From UBA2031 sp037189985 (GTDB taxonomy: Bacteria > Pseudomonadota > Gammaproteobacteria > Pseudomonadales > Moraxellaceae): a stretch of DNA of 64,000 nucleotides. The number at the start of each line of letters is the position of its first letter. Position 1 is the stretch's first letter. The stretch covers positions 196,796 to 260,795 of the forward strand of contig JBBCJX010000014.1 in NCBI GenBank assembly GCA_037189985.1, in the 5' to 3' direction. The notes under the pieces are model-generated. The model was not told where the DNA came from and ran no database searches. It saw only the letters and a list, made by a program, of their open reading frames with translations. This document shows positions 51,088-58,864 of this stretch, piece by piece. A program made the position numbers and the translations under genes.

Positions 51088-51094
51088 TTATAAC
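51088..51094 (-). other. Candidate cassette core site (GTTATAA)
   Basis: On the minus strand GGCTTAAGGGCTTGC precedes GTTATAA. The arrangement resembles the right arm of the aadA1 attC, GGCTTAACTCAAGC followed by GTTAGAT. It lies between the VOC gene and the 51159 gene, where a cassette boundary would be. The matching left arm is poor. Confidence 0.35.
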
Positions 51095-51158
51095 GCAAGC
51101 CCTTAAGCCGGCTTTATATTTGTGCGTCCGATATTAATCCCTTAAGCATCCCCATTTC

Positions 51159-51428
51159 TCAACCCCTCTTGAGAATACCGAATACAGACTCTGGTTCTGG
51201 TTTGAAGCAGACAAGATTAAGCTCATGATCTTCAAGCCAAATCCTGGCGCACCCCCTGCACTGATACATGGTTCTTTCGTATTTTGGCAAGACAATCCAG
51301 GGCTCCTTCATTGCTTCAACCTCGAAAAATGCGGTCTCACGAGATTGATCCGGCATGAAATAAGCCTTGTTCTCTTGATAGTCGGTGTTGTCGTAGATGA
51401 TCGCACCACAAACGCATGAGAATTTCAT
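51159..51428 (-). CDS. Small hypothetical protein with a CxC/CxxC pattern
   Basis: 89 residues: KFSCVCGAIIYDNTDY at the start and MYQCRGCARIWLEDHE near residue 60. The CVCG and CRGC pairs could bind one zinc ion. Otherwise unrecognised. A GGGGG ribosome site 5-6 nt upstream. The gene is AT-rich compared with the housekeeping genes and begins 17 bp after a core-site-like sequence (51445-51451), as the first codons of a gene cassette would. Confidence 0.6.
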   Translation of the reverse strand: MKFSCVCGAIIYDNTDYQENKAYFMPDQSRETAFFEVEAMKEPWIVLPKYERTMYQCRGCARIWLEDHELNLVCFKPEPESVFGILKRG

Positions 51429-51444
51429 TTATCCCCCTTGCGAT

Positions 51445-51511
51445 TCCTAACGTCTGAACTAATCCGTGCCACAAATCGATTTCTGCTTGAGTGAATTTTC
51501 AGACCCTATCG
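51445..51511 (-). other. Candidate attC site
   Basis: Minus strand: core GTTAGGA at 51445-51451 (5 of the consensus GTTRRRY positions plus the TT), immediately preceded by TTCAGAC (51452-51458), which is the exact inverse of GTCTGAA at 51498-51504. This gives about 60 nt with inverted arms and a cassette-start position for the 51159-51428 gene. The outer left core is poor, so this is a candidate only. Confidence 0.4.
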
Positions 51512-51744
51512 CCACAAGATGGCGCTCCCGAAAACAAAGGAAAAGCGGCAATGCCAGCGAAGGACCGACAATCATGCAAGACAGCGGAAGCCACAGCCGA
51601 CGCATTGCGAGCCTGCGCCCAATGAAATGCATGGTGCAACATAGCGTTGAGCGCTCCGTCAAACTCACAGAAGGCATCACAGAACTCTTCAAAGAAAAGC
51701 CTTATTTCATCAACCATCTCAGGCTCATATGGAATCGTTGCCAT
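51459..51744 (-). pseudogene. Probable frameshifted remnant, NTF2-like domain
   Basis: The frame starting at 51744 opens with VDEIRLFFEEFCDAFCEFDGA, much like the first helix of a small NTF2-like (SnoaL/DUF4440-type) protein. The following residues no longer fit. In the +1 frame RYVAPCISLGAG would continue the domain, and a further frame gives EIDLWHGLVQTLGIARG near the end. This suggests a gene broken by two or more frameshifts. The similarity is by eye only; a short intact unknown gene is the alternative. Confidence 0.3.
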
Positions 51745-51825
51745 ACTCGTTGCTTGTCCCGAAGAGACCTGGCGTTGGATTTAAGTGACGCAACTGTAAG
51801 CCGTCGCTACTTGAGCGATTTTTTG

Positions 51826-52314
51826 CTATTTCTCTCTAATGTTTTTATTGATTTCGGAGTAAAACCATGCCGAATCTTCTTCTTGGATTCTTTTAAAATC
51901 AGCCTTAAATATTTCCGACAGTTCACTGGTTTTCTGCTTATGCAAAATAAATACTGAATCATTTTGGATTTCAATTAGTCTTTTAAGTTGATCCTCAGTA
52001 AATATCTCTGAATATGCTTTTGCATACTTCTCTCTAATATTATTAAAGTCCAATCTATCTTTAATTCTTTTAAGATATTCCCTTCTAAGAAGAATGATTC
52101 TGTCGGATTGGTGAGACTTTATTCCATATCCTTCTGCCATCGCCTTTATTTGATCATCAATCAAGTTTGTCATAGTTTTTTGAGCTGCGGCAATGCCGGC
52201 TGGTGGCTCAAGATGATCTGCCAGAGCCTTGGCCAGAATCATTTTATGATCTTCAGCAAGGGCAACCGAGGGCACTGCCAATATACAAATTACTGCAAAT
52301 AACGTATTTCTCAT
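51826..52314 (-). CDS. Exported DUF2059-like protein, AT-rich
   Basis: 162 residues from ATG 52314 (in-frame TTG at 52326). A signal peptide ends at VALA-ED. The mature part is helical with YAKAYSEIFTEDQLKRLIEIQNDSVFILHKQKTSELSEIFKADFKRI, which resembles DUF2059 proteins of unknown function. Base composition is much more AT-rich than the flanking housekeeping genes, and codon use follows (ATA, AAA, TTA), a sign of transfer. A GTTAGCT core-like sequence lies 15 bp before the start. Confidence 0.65.
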   Translation of the reverse strand: MRNTLFAVICILAVPSVALAEDHKMILAKALADHLEPPAGIAAAQKTMTNLIDDQIKAMAEGYGIKSHQSDRIILLRREYLKRIKDRLDFNNIREKYAKAYSEIFTEDQLKRLIEIQNDSVFILHKQKTSELSEIFKADFKRIQEEDSAWFYSEINKNIREK

Positions 52315-52328
52315 TTCTTTACTCAAAT

Positions 52329-52335
52329 AGCTAAC
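52329..52335 (-). other. Candidate cassette core site (GTTAGCT)
   Basis: Minus strand AACTTTAAC followed by GTTAGCT, then 14 nt to the TTG/ATG starts of the DUF2059-like gene. It would be the attI-proximal boundary of the first cassette. One position deviates from GTTRRRY. Confidence 0.35.
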
Positions 52336-52399
52336 GTTAAAGTTCAGTCATGCCTGCCTGAGAGCACAGAGTGTGCATGACTTATATGACACTACCCTT

Positions 52400-52720
52400 G
52401 CGTGACTGAGGTATAGAGTGAGGCCCATGGTCTGCGCAAACAAATCACTGGAGAGCCAGCCCGATTGAATGAAGGTTCCGGCAAGCCGAGACCGTTAACA
52501 AGCGAGAGGCGGCTCCCCAACCCGAAATGCACTCGAACAGTCGAATGGGTGTCGAGCCCGAATCTAGCAAGTGGGAGTTCGCATGACAATTTCCACTCAG
52601 AGTGAAAGGAGCACCAACATCGGCATTGATGTTGGCAAGGAGCAACTGGATGTGGTCTGGCACGAAACCGGCGAGCATCTGGTGATTGAAAATACCGCCA
52701 AGGCCATACGTATGCTCATC
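52400..52720 (+). mobile_element. Truncated IS110-family element, left end
   Basis: About 180 bp of non-coding sequence (52400-52582), which in IS110 elements carries the end and the bridge-RNA gene, precedes an IS110-type transposase start at 52583. The element breaks off near 52715-52720, where the sequence becomes integrase-like. The right end is absent, so the copy is not autonomous. The left boundary is approximate. Confidence 0.6.
52583..52718 (+). pseudogene. IS110-family transposase, N-terminal fragment
   Basis: The first 45 residues contain NIGIDVGKEQLDVVWHETGEHLVIENTAKAIR, the opening of the DEDD RuvC-like domain of IS110 transposases, with the first catalytic Asp in GIDVGK. The ATG follows GGGAG. 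The rest of the ~330-residue protein, including the other acidic residues and the C-terminal Ser, is missing. The frame continues into integrase-like sequence as a chimeric ORF ending at 52951. Confidence 0.75.
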
Positions 52721-52823
52721 CGTACCGTGCAAGCGTTACTGGGCCATGCGGATGTTTCTACAACACAGATATATCCATGCCCTGAACCGGGGTGGCCTTG
52801 GCGTGAAAAGCCCGCTGGATTGA
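52717..52823 (+). pseudogene. Integron integrase (IntI) C-terminal remnant
   Basis: IRTVQALLGHADVSTTQIY matches the conserved end of tyrosine recombinases with the GH of box II and the catalytic Tyr. After a 2-base deletion at about 52772, the next frame gives HALNRGGLGVKSPLD and then stops at 52821-52823. IntI1 ends with the same layout: LLGHSDVSTTMIYTHVL, then VGGAGVRSPLD. Thus about 36 C-terminal codons of an integron integrase remain, fused to the IS110 fragment. Confidence 0.65.
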
Positions 52824-52850
52824 CCTTGCCTGCTGTCAGCCGGCAAGGTC
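52822..52850. repeat. Stem-loop after the integrase remnant
   Basis: GACCTTGCC / GGCAAGGTC, 9-bp stem with an 11-nt loop, beginning inside the stop codon of the integrase remnant. No T run. Confidence 0.45.
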
Positions 52851-52947
52851 ACACGATCACCCCACCTGTAACAAGGGGTTCCTCCGGGGCCGGCTATTCC
52901 CTATCGTCCGCAGCAACCTTTCCCATTTGCTCAACGGAGCCTGCGGC

Positions 52948-55116
52948 ATGACCGTCTCCCCGCGCAGTGCCATTGCCTTTGCCAGCCTGCTGACCCTGCT
53001 CGTTGTCTTTCTCATGCTGGCGCTGGCCCAGTCCACCCCGCAGCTTGGCCTGCGCTGGGAGCCGGGGCCTGACAATACGCTGGCCATTGCCTCGGTAGAG
53101 CCCGGAAGCCCTCAGGCGGGGCAGTTAGCTGCAGGCGATATCGTCACCCACTTCCTGCTGCCGGATACCGCCATCCCCGCCACGCCCGTCCTGCTGGTGG
53201 AAGAGCCGGACACGCTCCCGGACTATACGAGCTACAACACCTTCATGCAGGACCAGGCCAAGCTTGCTACCGGCCTGCAAGAAAACACCTTGCGGCTGCG
53301 ACTGGCGGATGGCCGGGAAGTATCACTACAAACGCGGGCCGCCGGGCTCGGCGACCTGCCCTTCCTGTTCTGGTTCCAGATATTCGTAGGCGCGGCGGGC
53401 GTGATGACGGGCGCCATCGTCTGGACACTGGGAGAAAAGAACCGCGCCACGCTGCTGTATGCACTCACAGGCTTTGGCTATCTGGTCTTTGCGCCTACCG
53501 CCGCTGTTTACAGCACACGCGAACTGGCACTGGACAGCGAGCTTTTCCGTGCGCTTTCAGTCGCCAACCACTTTGGCGCACTCTTTTTTACCGCCTCGCT
53601 GACGGCTTTGCTCTGGCATTACCCGCGCTCACTGGGAAAATTCCCGGTGGTTGCTCTCTGCTATCTGGCAGCGCTCATTTGCTGGCTGCTGGATACGTTT
53701 CAAATCCCTGAGACACCGCTGGTTTTTCATCTCGGTGTGCTCGCGATTTTCATGGCCAGCTTCATCTTTGCGGGTGGCCACTGGCTGCGCACGCGTGGCC
53801 AGCCGGCTGACCGTGCCGCCCTGCGCTGGTTCCTGCTTTCCATTTACCTGGCGACCGGCCTGTTTGCCGGCACCATCATCCTGCCAGCCGCCCTCAATTT
53901 GCCACTGCCCGCACCGCAGGGCGTCATGTTCGGCGCCTTCCTCATCATGTACTGGGGACTGGCGCTGGGTGTGGTGCGCTACCGCCTGTTCCGGCTGGAA
54001 GAGTGGTGGTATTCGATCTGGAGCTGGTTCCTCTCCGGCGTTGCCGTGGTGCTGCTGGATTTCCTGCTGATCAGCGCCCTGCACGTGGATGCCGGTATTG
54101 CCCTCTCGCTCTCGGTGGCCATTGTCGGCTGGCTGTATTTCCCGCTCCGGCAGTGGCTCTGGAACAGGTTGGGCCGTGCCCCGCAACGCAGCATGCAGGA
54201 CTGGCTGCCTGCCGCTCTGCCCTTGCTGATACAGATGCCGGAAGGCGAAGACCGCGAACGTCGCCTGCAGGAACGCTGGCCGGAATTGCTGCGCACCGTG
54301 TTTGCCCCTCTCAGCATAGAGAACAGCGCTGGCCGACCTGGCATACAGGAAGACGGATTGGCACTGCGCCTGGCCGACGTGCAGGTTGGTGCTCCGCCAC
54401 TCCTGATGCGACATGCCGAGAACGGCTCACGCCTTTTTACACGTCATGACGTGGAAACACTGACTGCCCTGCGTCGCCTTTTCGATCTGGCATTGGAGAT
54501 GCTGCGCGCGCATGAGTCCGGTGCGAATGCAGAGCGTGAACGCATTGCCCGCGACATGCACGATGATCTGGGCGCTCGCCTGCTGACCCTGCTGTATCGC
54601 AGCCCGGAAACAGAAAAACCCCTGGTGCGCGAGGCCATCACCTGTACACGTGAGCTTATCAACACCCTCAACCTGACTCCGGTTCCTCTTGCGCTCGCTG
54701 CCTCGCGCTGGCGCCTGGAAGTGCGCGAGCGTACGGAGGCAGCCGGTATACGTCTGCACTGGACCATCCTGGCTGATGAAACCAACCCTCCCGTACTGAG
54801 TGCACGCCAGCATGCCAACCTGACCCGTATCCTGCGCGAGGCCGTCACCAACGCCATCAAGCATGGTCAACCTGAAAACCTGCACATCACCCTGGAGGCA
54901 ACGCAGTCTGCCCTTCTGCTGGAAGTCAGGGACGATGGCAACAGCAACGCATCATCAACGTTTGACCAAGGCGGCAGAGGTTGCGCCATCATGCAGGCAC
55001 GCAGCGAAGAGCTGGGTGGCCACGCTGAATGGATATTTGCCGAAGGCTGTACTGTAAGAGTCGAACTTCCCGTCACCGCTCCGGCGACGCAGAAACCTGT
55101 CTCGGAGGCAATATGA
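52948..55116 (+). CDS. Membrane sensor histidine kinase (NarL-type, HisKA_3)
   Basis: 722 residues. One N-terminal anchor (residues 7-28) precedes a periplasmic region with a PDZ-like segment (NTLAIASVEPGSPQAGQLAAGDIVTHFLLP). Seven or so membrane segments follow (about 145-390). The cytoplasmic part has an H-box ERERIARDMHDDLGARLLTLL near residue 530 and a HATPase domain with ILREAVTNAIKHGQ (N-box) and LEVRDDGN (G1-box). It phosphorylates the adjacent regulator, whose ATG overlaps its stop. The input signal is unknown. The ATG at 52948 has GGAG 8 nt upstream; the chimeric ORF ends at 52951, so they overlap by 4 bases. Confidence 0.9.
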   Translation: MTVSPRSAIAFASLLTLLVVFLMLALAQSTPQLGLRWEPGPDNTLAIASVEPGSPQAGQLAAGDIVTHFLLPDTAIPATPVLLVEEPDTLPDYTSYNTFMQDQAKLATGLQENTLRLRLADGREVSLQTRAAGLGDLPFLFWFQIFVGAAGVMTGAIVWTLGEKNRATLLYALTGFGYLVFAPTAAVYSTRELALDSELFRALSVANHFGALFFTASLTALLWHYPRSLGKFPVVALCYLAALICWLLDTFQIPETPLVFHLGVLAIFMASFIFAGGHWLRTRGQPADRAALRWFLLSIYLATGLFAGTIILPAALNLPLPAPQGVMFGAFLIMYWGLALGVVRYRLFRLEEWWYSIWSWFLSGVAVVLLDFLLISALHVDAGIALSLSVAIVGWLYFPLRQWLWNRLGRAPQRSMQDWLPAALPLLIQMPEGEDRERRLQERWPELLRTVFAPLSIENSAGRPGIQEDGLALRLADVQVGAPPLLMRHAENGSRLFTRHDVETLTALRRLFDLALEMLRAHESGANAERERIARDMHDDLGARLLTLLYRSPETEKPLVREAITCTRELINTLNLTPVPLALAASRWRLEVRERTEAAGIRLHWTILADETNPPVLSARQHANLTRILREAVTNAIKHGQPENLHITLEATQSALLLEVRDDGNSNASSTFDQGGRGCAIMQARSEELGGHAEWIFAEGCTVRVELPVTAPATQKPVSEAI

Positions 55117-55751
55117 ACCGCTTTCTTGTCATCGAGGATGTCAGTGACAGCGCAACATGGCTCGCTGATCGCCTGCGCGCCGTATGGGGAGGTGACATCA
55201 GTGTGGATTTTGCCGTCACCCTGCGGCAAGCCAGGCGGCAACTCGCCATTCACAGCTATGAGTGCGTGATCGTTGATATCGGCTTGCCAGACGGCAGCGG
55301 CATCGAGCTGCTGCGTGAACAGCAATCTGCGCAAGAAGGTTCCAGCTTTGTGGTTGCCACCATCCACGACGATGATGAACACATCTTCAGTGCCCTGCGT
55401 TGTGGCGCACGAGGCTATCTACTGAAAGATGCGCCGGCCGCCGACATTGAGAAGGCATTGCATGGCATGCGTGACGGTATCCCACCGCTCTCTCCCGCCA
55501 TTGCGTTACGCATGATGGAGTTTTTCTCTGCCAACCCCGTCAAGGAAGAACCTGCCACCCTGACCGAGCGTGAACGAACCGTACTGGTACTGATTGCGCG
55601 CGGGCTGAGCGTGGCAGAGGCCGCTGCCAACCTGCAGATATCAGTACACACCGTGCGTGGCTACGTTAAGGAAATCTATCGCAAGCTCGGCATTTCATCC
55701 CGCGCAGAAGCCAGCCTCAAGGCCAGCCGGATGGGACTTATCCGTAACTGA
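55113..55751 (+). CDS. LuxR/NarL-family response regulator
   Basis: 212 residues. N-terminal receiver domain with the acidic pair in FLVIEDVSDS, phospho-acceptor Asp-55 in VDIGLPDGSG, and a Lys in GYLLKDAP. C-terminal LuxR-type helix-turn-helix: LTERERTVLVLIARGLSVAEAAANLQISVHTVRGYVKEIYRKLGISSR. ATGA overlap with the kinase gene. It controls unknown targets; the kinase-regulator pair is followed by a terminator. Confidence 0.95.
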   Translation: MNRFLVIEDVSDSATWLADRLRAVWGGDISVDFAVTLRQARRQLAIHSYECVIVDIGLPDGSGIELLREQQSAQEGSSFVVATIHDDDEHIFSALRCGARGYLLKDAPAADIEKALHGMRDGIPPLSPAIALRMMEFFSANPVKEEPATLTERERTVLVLIARGLSVAEAAANLQISVHTVRGYVKEIYRKLGISSRAEASLKASRMGLIRN

Positions 55752-55860
55752 AATCCTGCTCAACCTGTGCCCAATGTGCGCAAGCAAGCTGTAGGTAGCG
55801 CAAACGCCGCAGATGCGGATTTATGTTCCGGCATTGAGCCGGGGAGCACGTGTGGGAACA

Positions 55861-55894
55861 AATGAAAAGTCCCGGCAGATCCGGGGCTTTTCAT
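55861..55894. terminator. Bidirectional intrinsic terminator
   Basis: AATGAAAAGTCCCGG / CCGGGGCTTTTCATT around CAGAT, with one mismatch; between convergent genes. Confidence 0.9.
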
Positions 55895-55907
55895 TCAACC
55901 GGGCTGT

Positions 55908-57968
55908 TTACTGCTTCACCAGATTGACAGAGGTGATGTCACCGGCGGCACCAGTAAAGGGCAGGAAGAACTCGGTGATCTGCGGCGGAACCGAGCTGTC
56001 CAGTGTGATGAAATGACCACCCGTCGGCAACGAACCACCACGATTACGGGAATCCAGCACCAGCTTGCTTCCACTTCCCACATCAGGCACCAACAGATCA
56101 TCCATGCCATCCCAGGAAAGGCCGTAACTCTGCTCCACACAATCCACCGAGGTTTTTCCCTGCGCGAGGATTTTTCCGGCCACGGTGATGCTCACCGCCA
56201 CGGGCTTGGGATTACAGCTCTGCTGTTGCGCCGTGCCGGCATAACTGCCTGCCAGCGATGTGAACACAGAGGGGATGGCCGGGCCATAGGCAGTTACTTC
56301 ATTGCGGAAGTAATAGCCGGATACCGAGCCACTGATGACGCCATTACTGAAGAATGACGCTTCGAAATAATGCAGGGCTGACGCGTTATTACCAGACTCG
56401 AAATAGTTGTACACGCTCACACGTCGACCCGTATTTATGTGACTGGCATATACACCGGCAGGATCCGTCGGAATTTGATCCTGTAGATTGATACAAACCC
56501 CGTCACCACAGCTGGTGTCATCGGCAGTACGCGTTACCAGCTCCTCGCCTGCTGAATTTTTCAGCGCCAGGGAAAACGTTCCACCTGTATTGGTTACCAC
56601 CAGCTTGCCCAGGCCGGTTTGTGCCGCACTGGGCGCATCGTATATGGCCACATCATATTGGCCGACCATGGCCTGCCGGGCCGATTCGTCAGTACTACCA
56701 AAATTGAAGGGGGATGCCTTGGCTACCGGGCCGTTGCCGCTGCTGACCGGTGTGCCGATACGGAAGCGGCCCGCCACGGAAACGGAAGTCTCCAGATTGA
56801 CGGCCGCACCGGTCTTGAAGAGCTGCGCATCAAAAGTGCCTTCGATCACGCCGCTGTAGTTGCTGCCGTTGCGCGTACCCACGCTGGTAATTGTGAGGGT
56901 GCAACGGAAACCGGTAATACCGCTGGTACCCACCGAGCTGTAACCACCGGCTGCCCCATAGCCCAGCGAAATGGCGGCCGTACCAATACTACCGCCACAG
57001 GGATGTGTACCCACTGTCTCCGGAATGTCCTTGAGACCAAAGGACCCCACCGGACTGCTGCTGATGACGTAGACCTCGTTCAGCTTGCCTGCCGTCGAAC
57101 CGGCATCGATTTCACCATTGCCACTCCAGACACGCAGGACATCGCTCTCCGGATTGCCCCCCACTGTGCCCGTGGTATTGATGCGTACACCGTACTCACC
57201 GCTGGCGAAAGCATCCGGCAAAGTCACGCCACTGCCTGGCTCTTCATTGTCATCTTCTGGCACGGCAGGCAGGGTCAGCGTACCCGTACTGGTCAGGAAT
57301 GTGGTGGCCAAATCCTCAAGGCTCAGCCCCTGATCCTCAAGCGCCCGACGCAATTCTTCCAGCAGGTCGTCATAGGCATTGCCAGCTATCGGTGAGAACC
57401 CTGAGGCCGTAAAAGGATTGAAGCCGCTCGTCGTCGGCCACGAGTAACCGCTGCCGCCAGAAGTCATCAGCGAATTCAGCACGCCGATGGCGTCACTCAG
57501 GTTGTTGGTCGCAATAGACTCCAGGGTGCCCGCGATGCTGCCGGCATACCATGTCGCCAGATCCGTGGCGGCAGCACCCGACATCTGGACTGCTTTGGCC
57601 AGGATCAGTGTCGTCAGCGGCGTGACATGTGTTGCGCCGGACTGGGTCGCCAGCGAGAAAAGGGTTTGTGTGTTGGCCGGCCCGCCTGCTGTGCCCACCG
57701 CTCCGCCGGAAACCCGGATGGCACAGGGTAGAGTTGCCGTACCCACGGGTGCGGTATAAGCGCCTGCCGCCACTGTCACCACGGATGCAATGACGCCACT
57801 CTTGCACTGGAAGCTGACCGTGGCACCAATCAATGGGGCTCCCACAGCCACCGTGCCGGTCACTGACGCCGCGGGTGGACTACCGCCACCACTCCCGCCA
57901 CCGCCGCCACAAGCCGTCAATGCTCCCGCCAGCATTAACACGCCCGCTTTTCCCCATGATTTGGCCAT
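55908..57968 (-). CDS. Large secreted lipoprotein of unknown function
   Basis: 686 residues. The signal ends in LTACGGGGGSGGG, a lipobox followed by a poly-Gly linker, as in surface-displayed lipoproteins. Residues 35-90 (ASVTGTVAVGAPLIGATVSFQCKSGVIASVVTVAAGAYTAPV) look like a carboxypeptidase-regulatory-like beta-sandwich. The remainder is beta-rich with several Cys pairs (CGGSIGTA, CTLTITSVG, TSCGDGVCIN, CNPKPV...DCVEQ). Comparable proteins occur in Pseudomonas, Alcanivorax and Burkholderia; no function assigned. The gene is monocistronic. Confidence 0.8.
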   Translation of the reverse strand: MAKSWGKAGVLMLAGALTACGGGGGSGGGSPPAASVTGTVAVGAPLIGATVSFQCKSGVIASVVTVAAGAYTAPVGTATLPCAIRVSGGAVGTAGGPANTQTLFSLATQSGATHVTPLTTLILAKAVQMSGAAATDLATWYAGSIAGTLESIATNNLSDAIGVLNSLMTSGGSGYSWPTTSGFNPFTASGFSPIAGNAYDDLLEELRRALEDQGLSLEDLATTFLTSTGTLTLPAVPEDDNEEPGSGVTLPDAFASGEYGVRINTTGTVGGNPESDVLRVWSGNGEIDAGSTAGKLNEVYVISSSPVGSFGLKDIPETVGTHPCGGSIGTAAISLGYGAAGGYSSVGTSGITGFRCTLTITSVGTRNGSNYSGVIEGTFDAQLFKTGAAVNLETSVSVAGRFRIGTPVSSGNGPVAKASPFNFGSTDESARQAMVGQYDVAIYDAPSAAQTGLGKLVVTNTGGTFSLALKNSAGEELVTRTADDTSCGDGVCINLQDQIPTDPAGVYASHINTGRRVSVYNYFESGNNASALHYFEASFFSNGVISGSVSGYYFRNEVTAYGPAIPSVFTSLAGSYAGTAQQQSCNPKPVAVSITVAGKILAQGKTSVDCVEQSYGLSWDGMDDLLVPDVGSGSKLVLDSRNRGGSLPTGGHFITLDSSVPPQITEFFLPFTGAAGDITSVNLVKQ

Positions 57969-58120
57969 CGCTCTCTCCTTCCCTAAATGCCTGACAGCAG
58001 AATGCCGTCCTGTTTCAGGAAGGAGAGACTAATTAAGCCGGTGAAAGAGTCCTCTCCCCTGTTCGCGGGGGGAGATGGCCGAACGGCAAAAAATGAGGGA
58101 CGGGCGGCGCCTCTGCGATA

Positions 58121-58693
58121 TCAGTCGCTTTCTGGCAACCGGAAAAAATACTTCCGGTAATAGCGCAGCTCTTCGATGGAGTCACGGATGTCATCCAGCG
58201 CCTGGTGCGAGCTCTGTTTGGTGAAATTGCCCATGAGGTCGGGATACCAGCGCCGGGCCAGTTCCTTGACTGTGCTCACGTCGAGATTGCGGTAGTGGAA
58301 GAAAGCCTCCAGCTTGGGCATGGTGCGATAAAGGAAGCGCCGGTCCTGGCAGATGGAGTTGCCGCACATGGGAGATTTGCGCGGGTCCACGAAGCGACTG
58401 AGGAATTCGATGGTTTCGGCTTCGGCCTGTGCTTCGTCCACCTTGCTGCGACGCACACGCTCCACCAGACCGGAATTGCCATGCTGCCGCGTGTTCCACT
58501 CGTCCATGGCGTTCAGCACCATGTCTTTCTGGTGGATGGCATGGACAGGACCTTCGGCCAGCACATTCAGGTGGGCATCGGTAACAATGGTGGCAATCTC
58601 GATGATGCGGTCATTGTCCGGGTCCAGCCCGGTCATCTCGAGGTCTATCCAGACCAGATTGCCTTCACGATTACTGGCTTTGTTGTTGCTCAT
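58121..58693 (-). CDS. orn: Oligoribonuclease
   Basis: 190 residues. Degrades di- to pentanucleotide RNAs, including pGpG from c-di-GMP, to mononucleotides. The DEDDh exonuclease motifs are WIDLEMTGLDPDNDRIIEIATIVTD, GNSICQDRRFLYRTMPKLEAFFHYRNLDVST and SHQALDDIRDSIEELRYYR. ATG at 58693. Divergent from rsgA, a conserved order in Gammaproteobacteria. Confidence 0.98.
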   Translation of the reverse strand: MSNNKASNREGNLVWIDLEMTGLDPDNDRIIEIATIVTDAHLNVLAEGPVHAIHQKDMVLNAMDEWNTRQHGNSGLVERVRRSKVDEAQAEAETIEFLSRFVDPRKSPMCGNSICQDRRFLYRTMPKLEAFFHYRNLDVSTVKELARRWYPDLMGNFTKQSSHQALDDIRDSIEELRYYRKYFFRLPESD

Positions 58694-58864
58694 GCAGGGC
58701 TCCAATGCTGGCGTGGCGAAAAATACGGCTACAGAATGCGGCTCAAGTGGCAGAATGCCGCATGAACGCGAGCCTCTGGTCGTCAATGATGCGACATCAT
58801 AGCAGAGAGCCTGCTCACACTTTCCTCCTGCTGCTGCCGACCTCAATGAACAAACCCACCGTCC

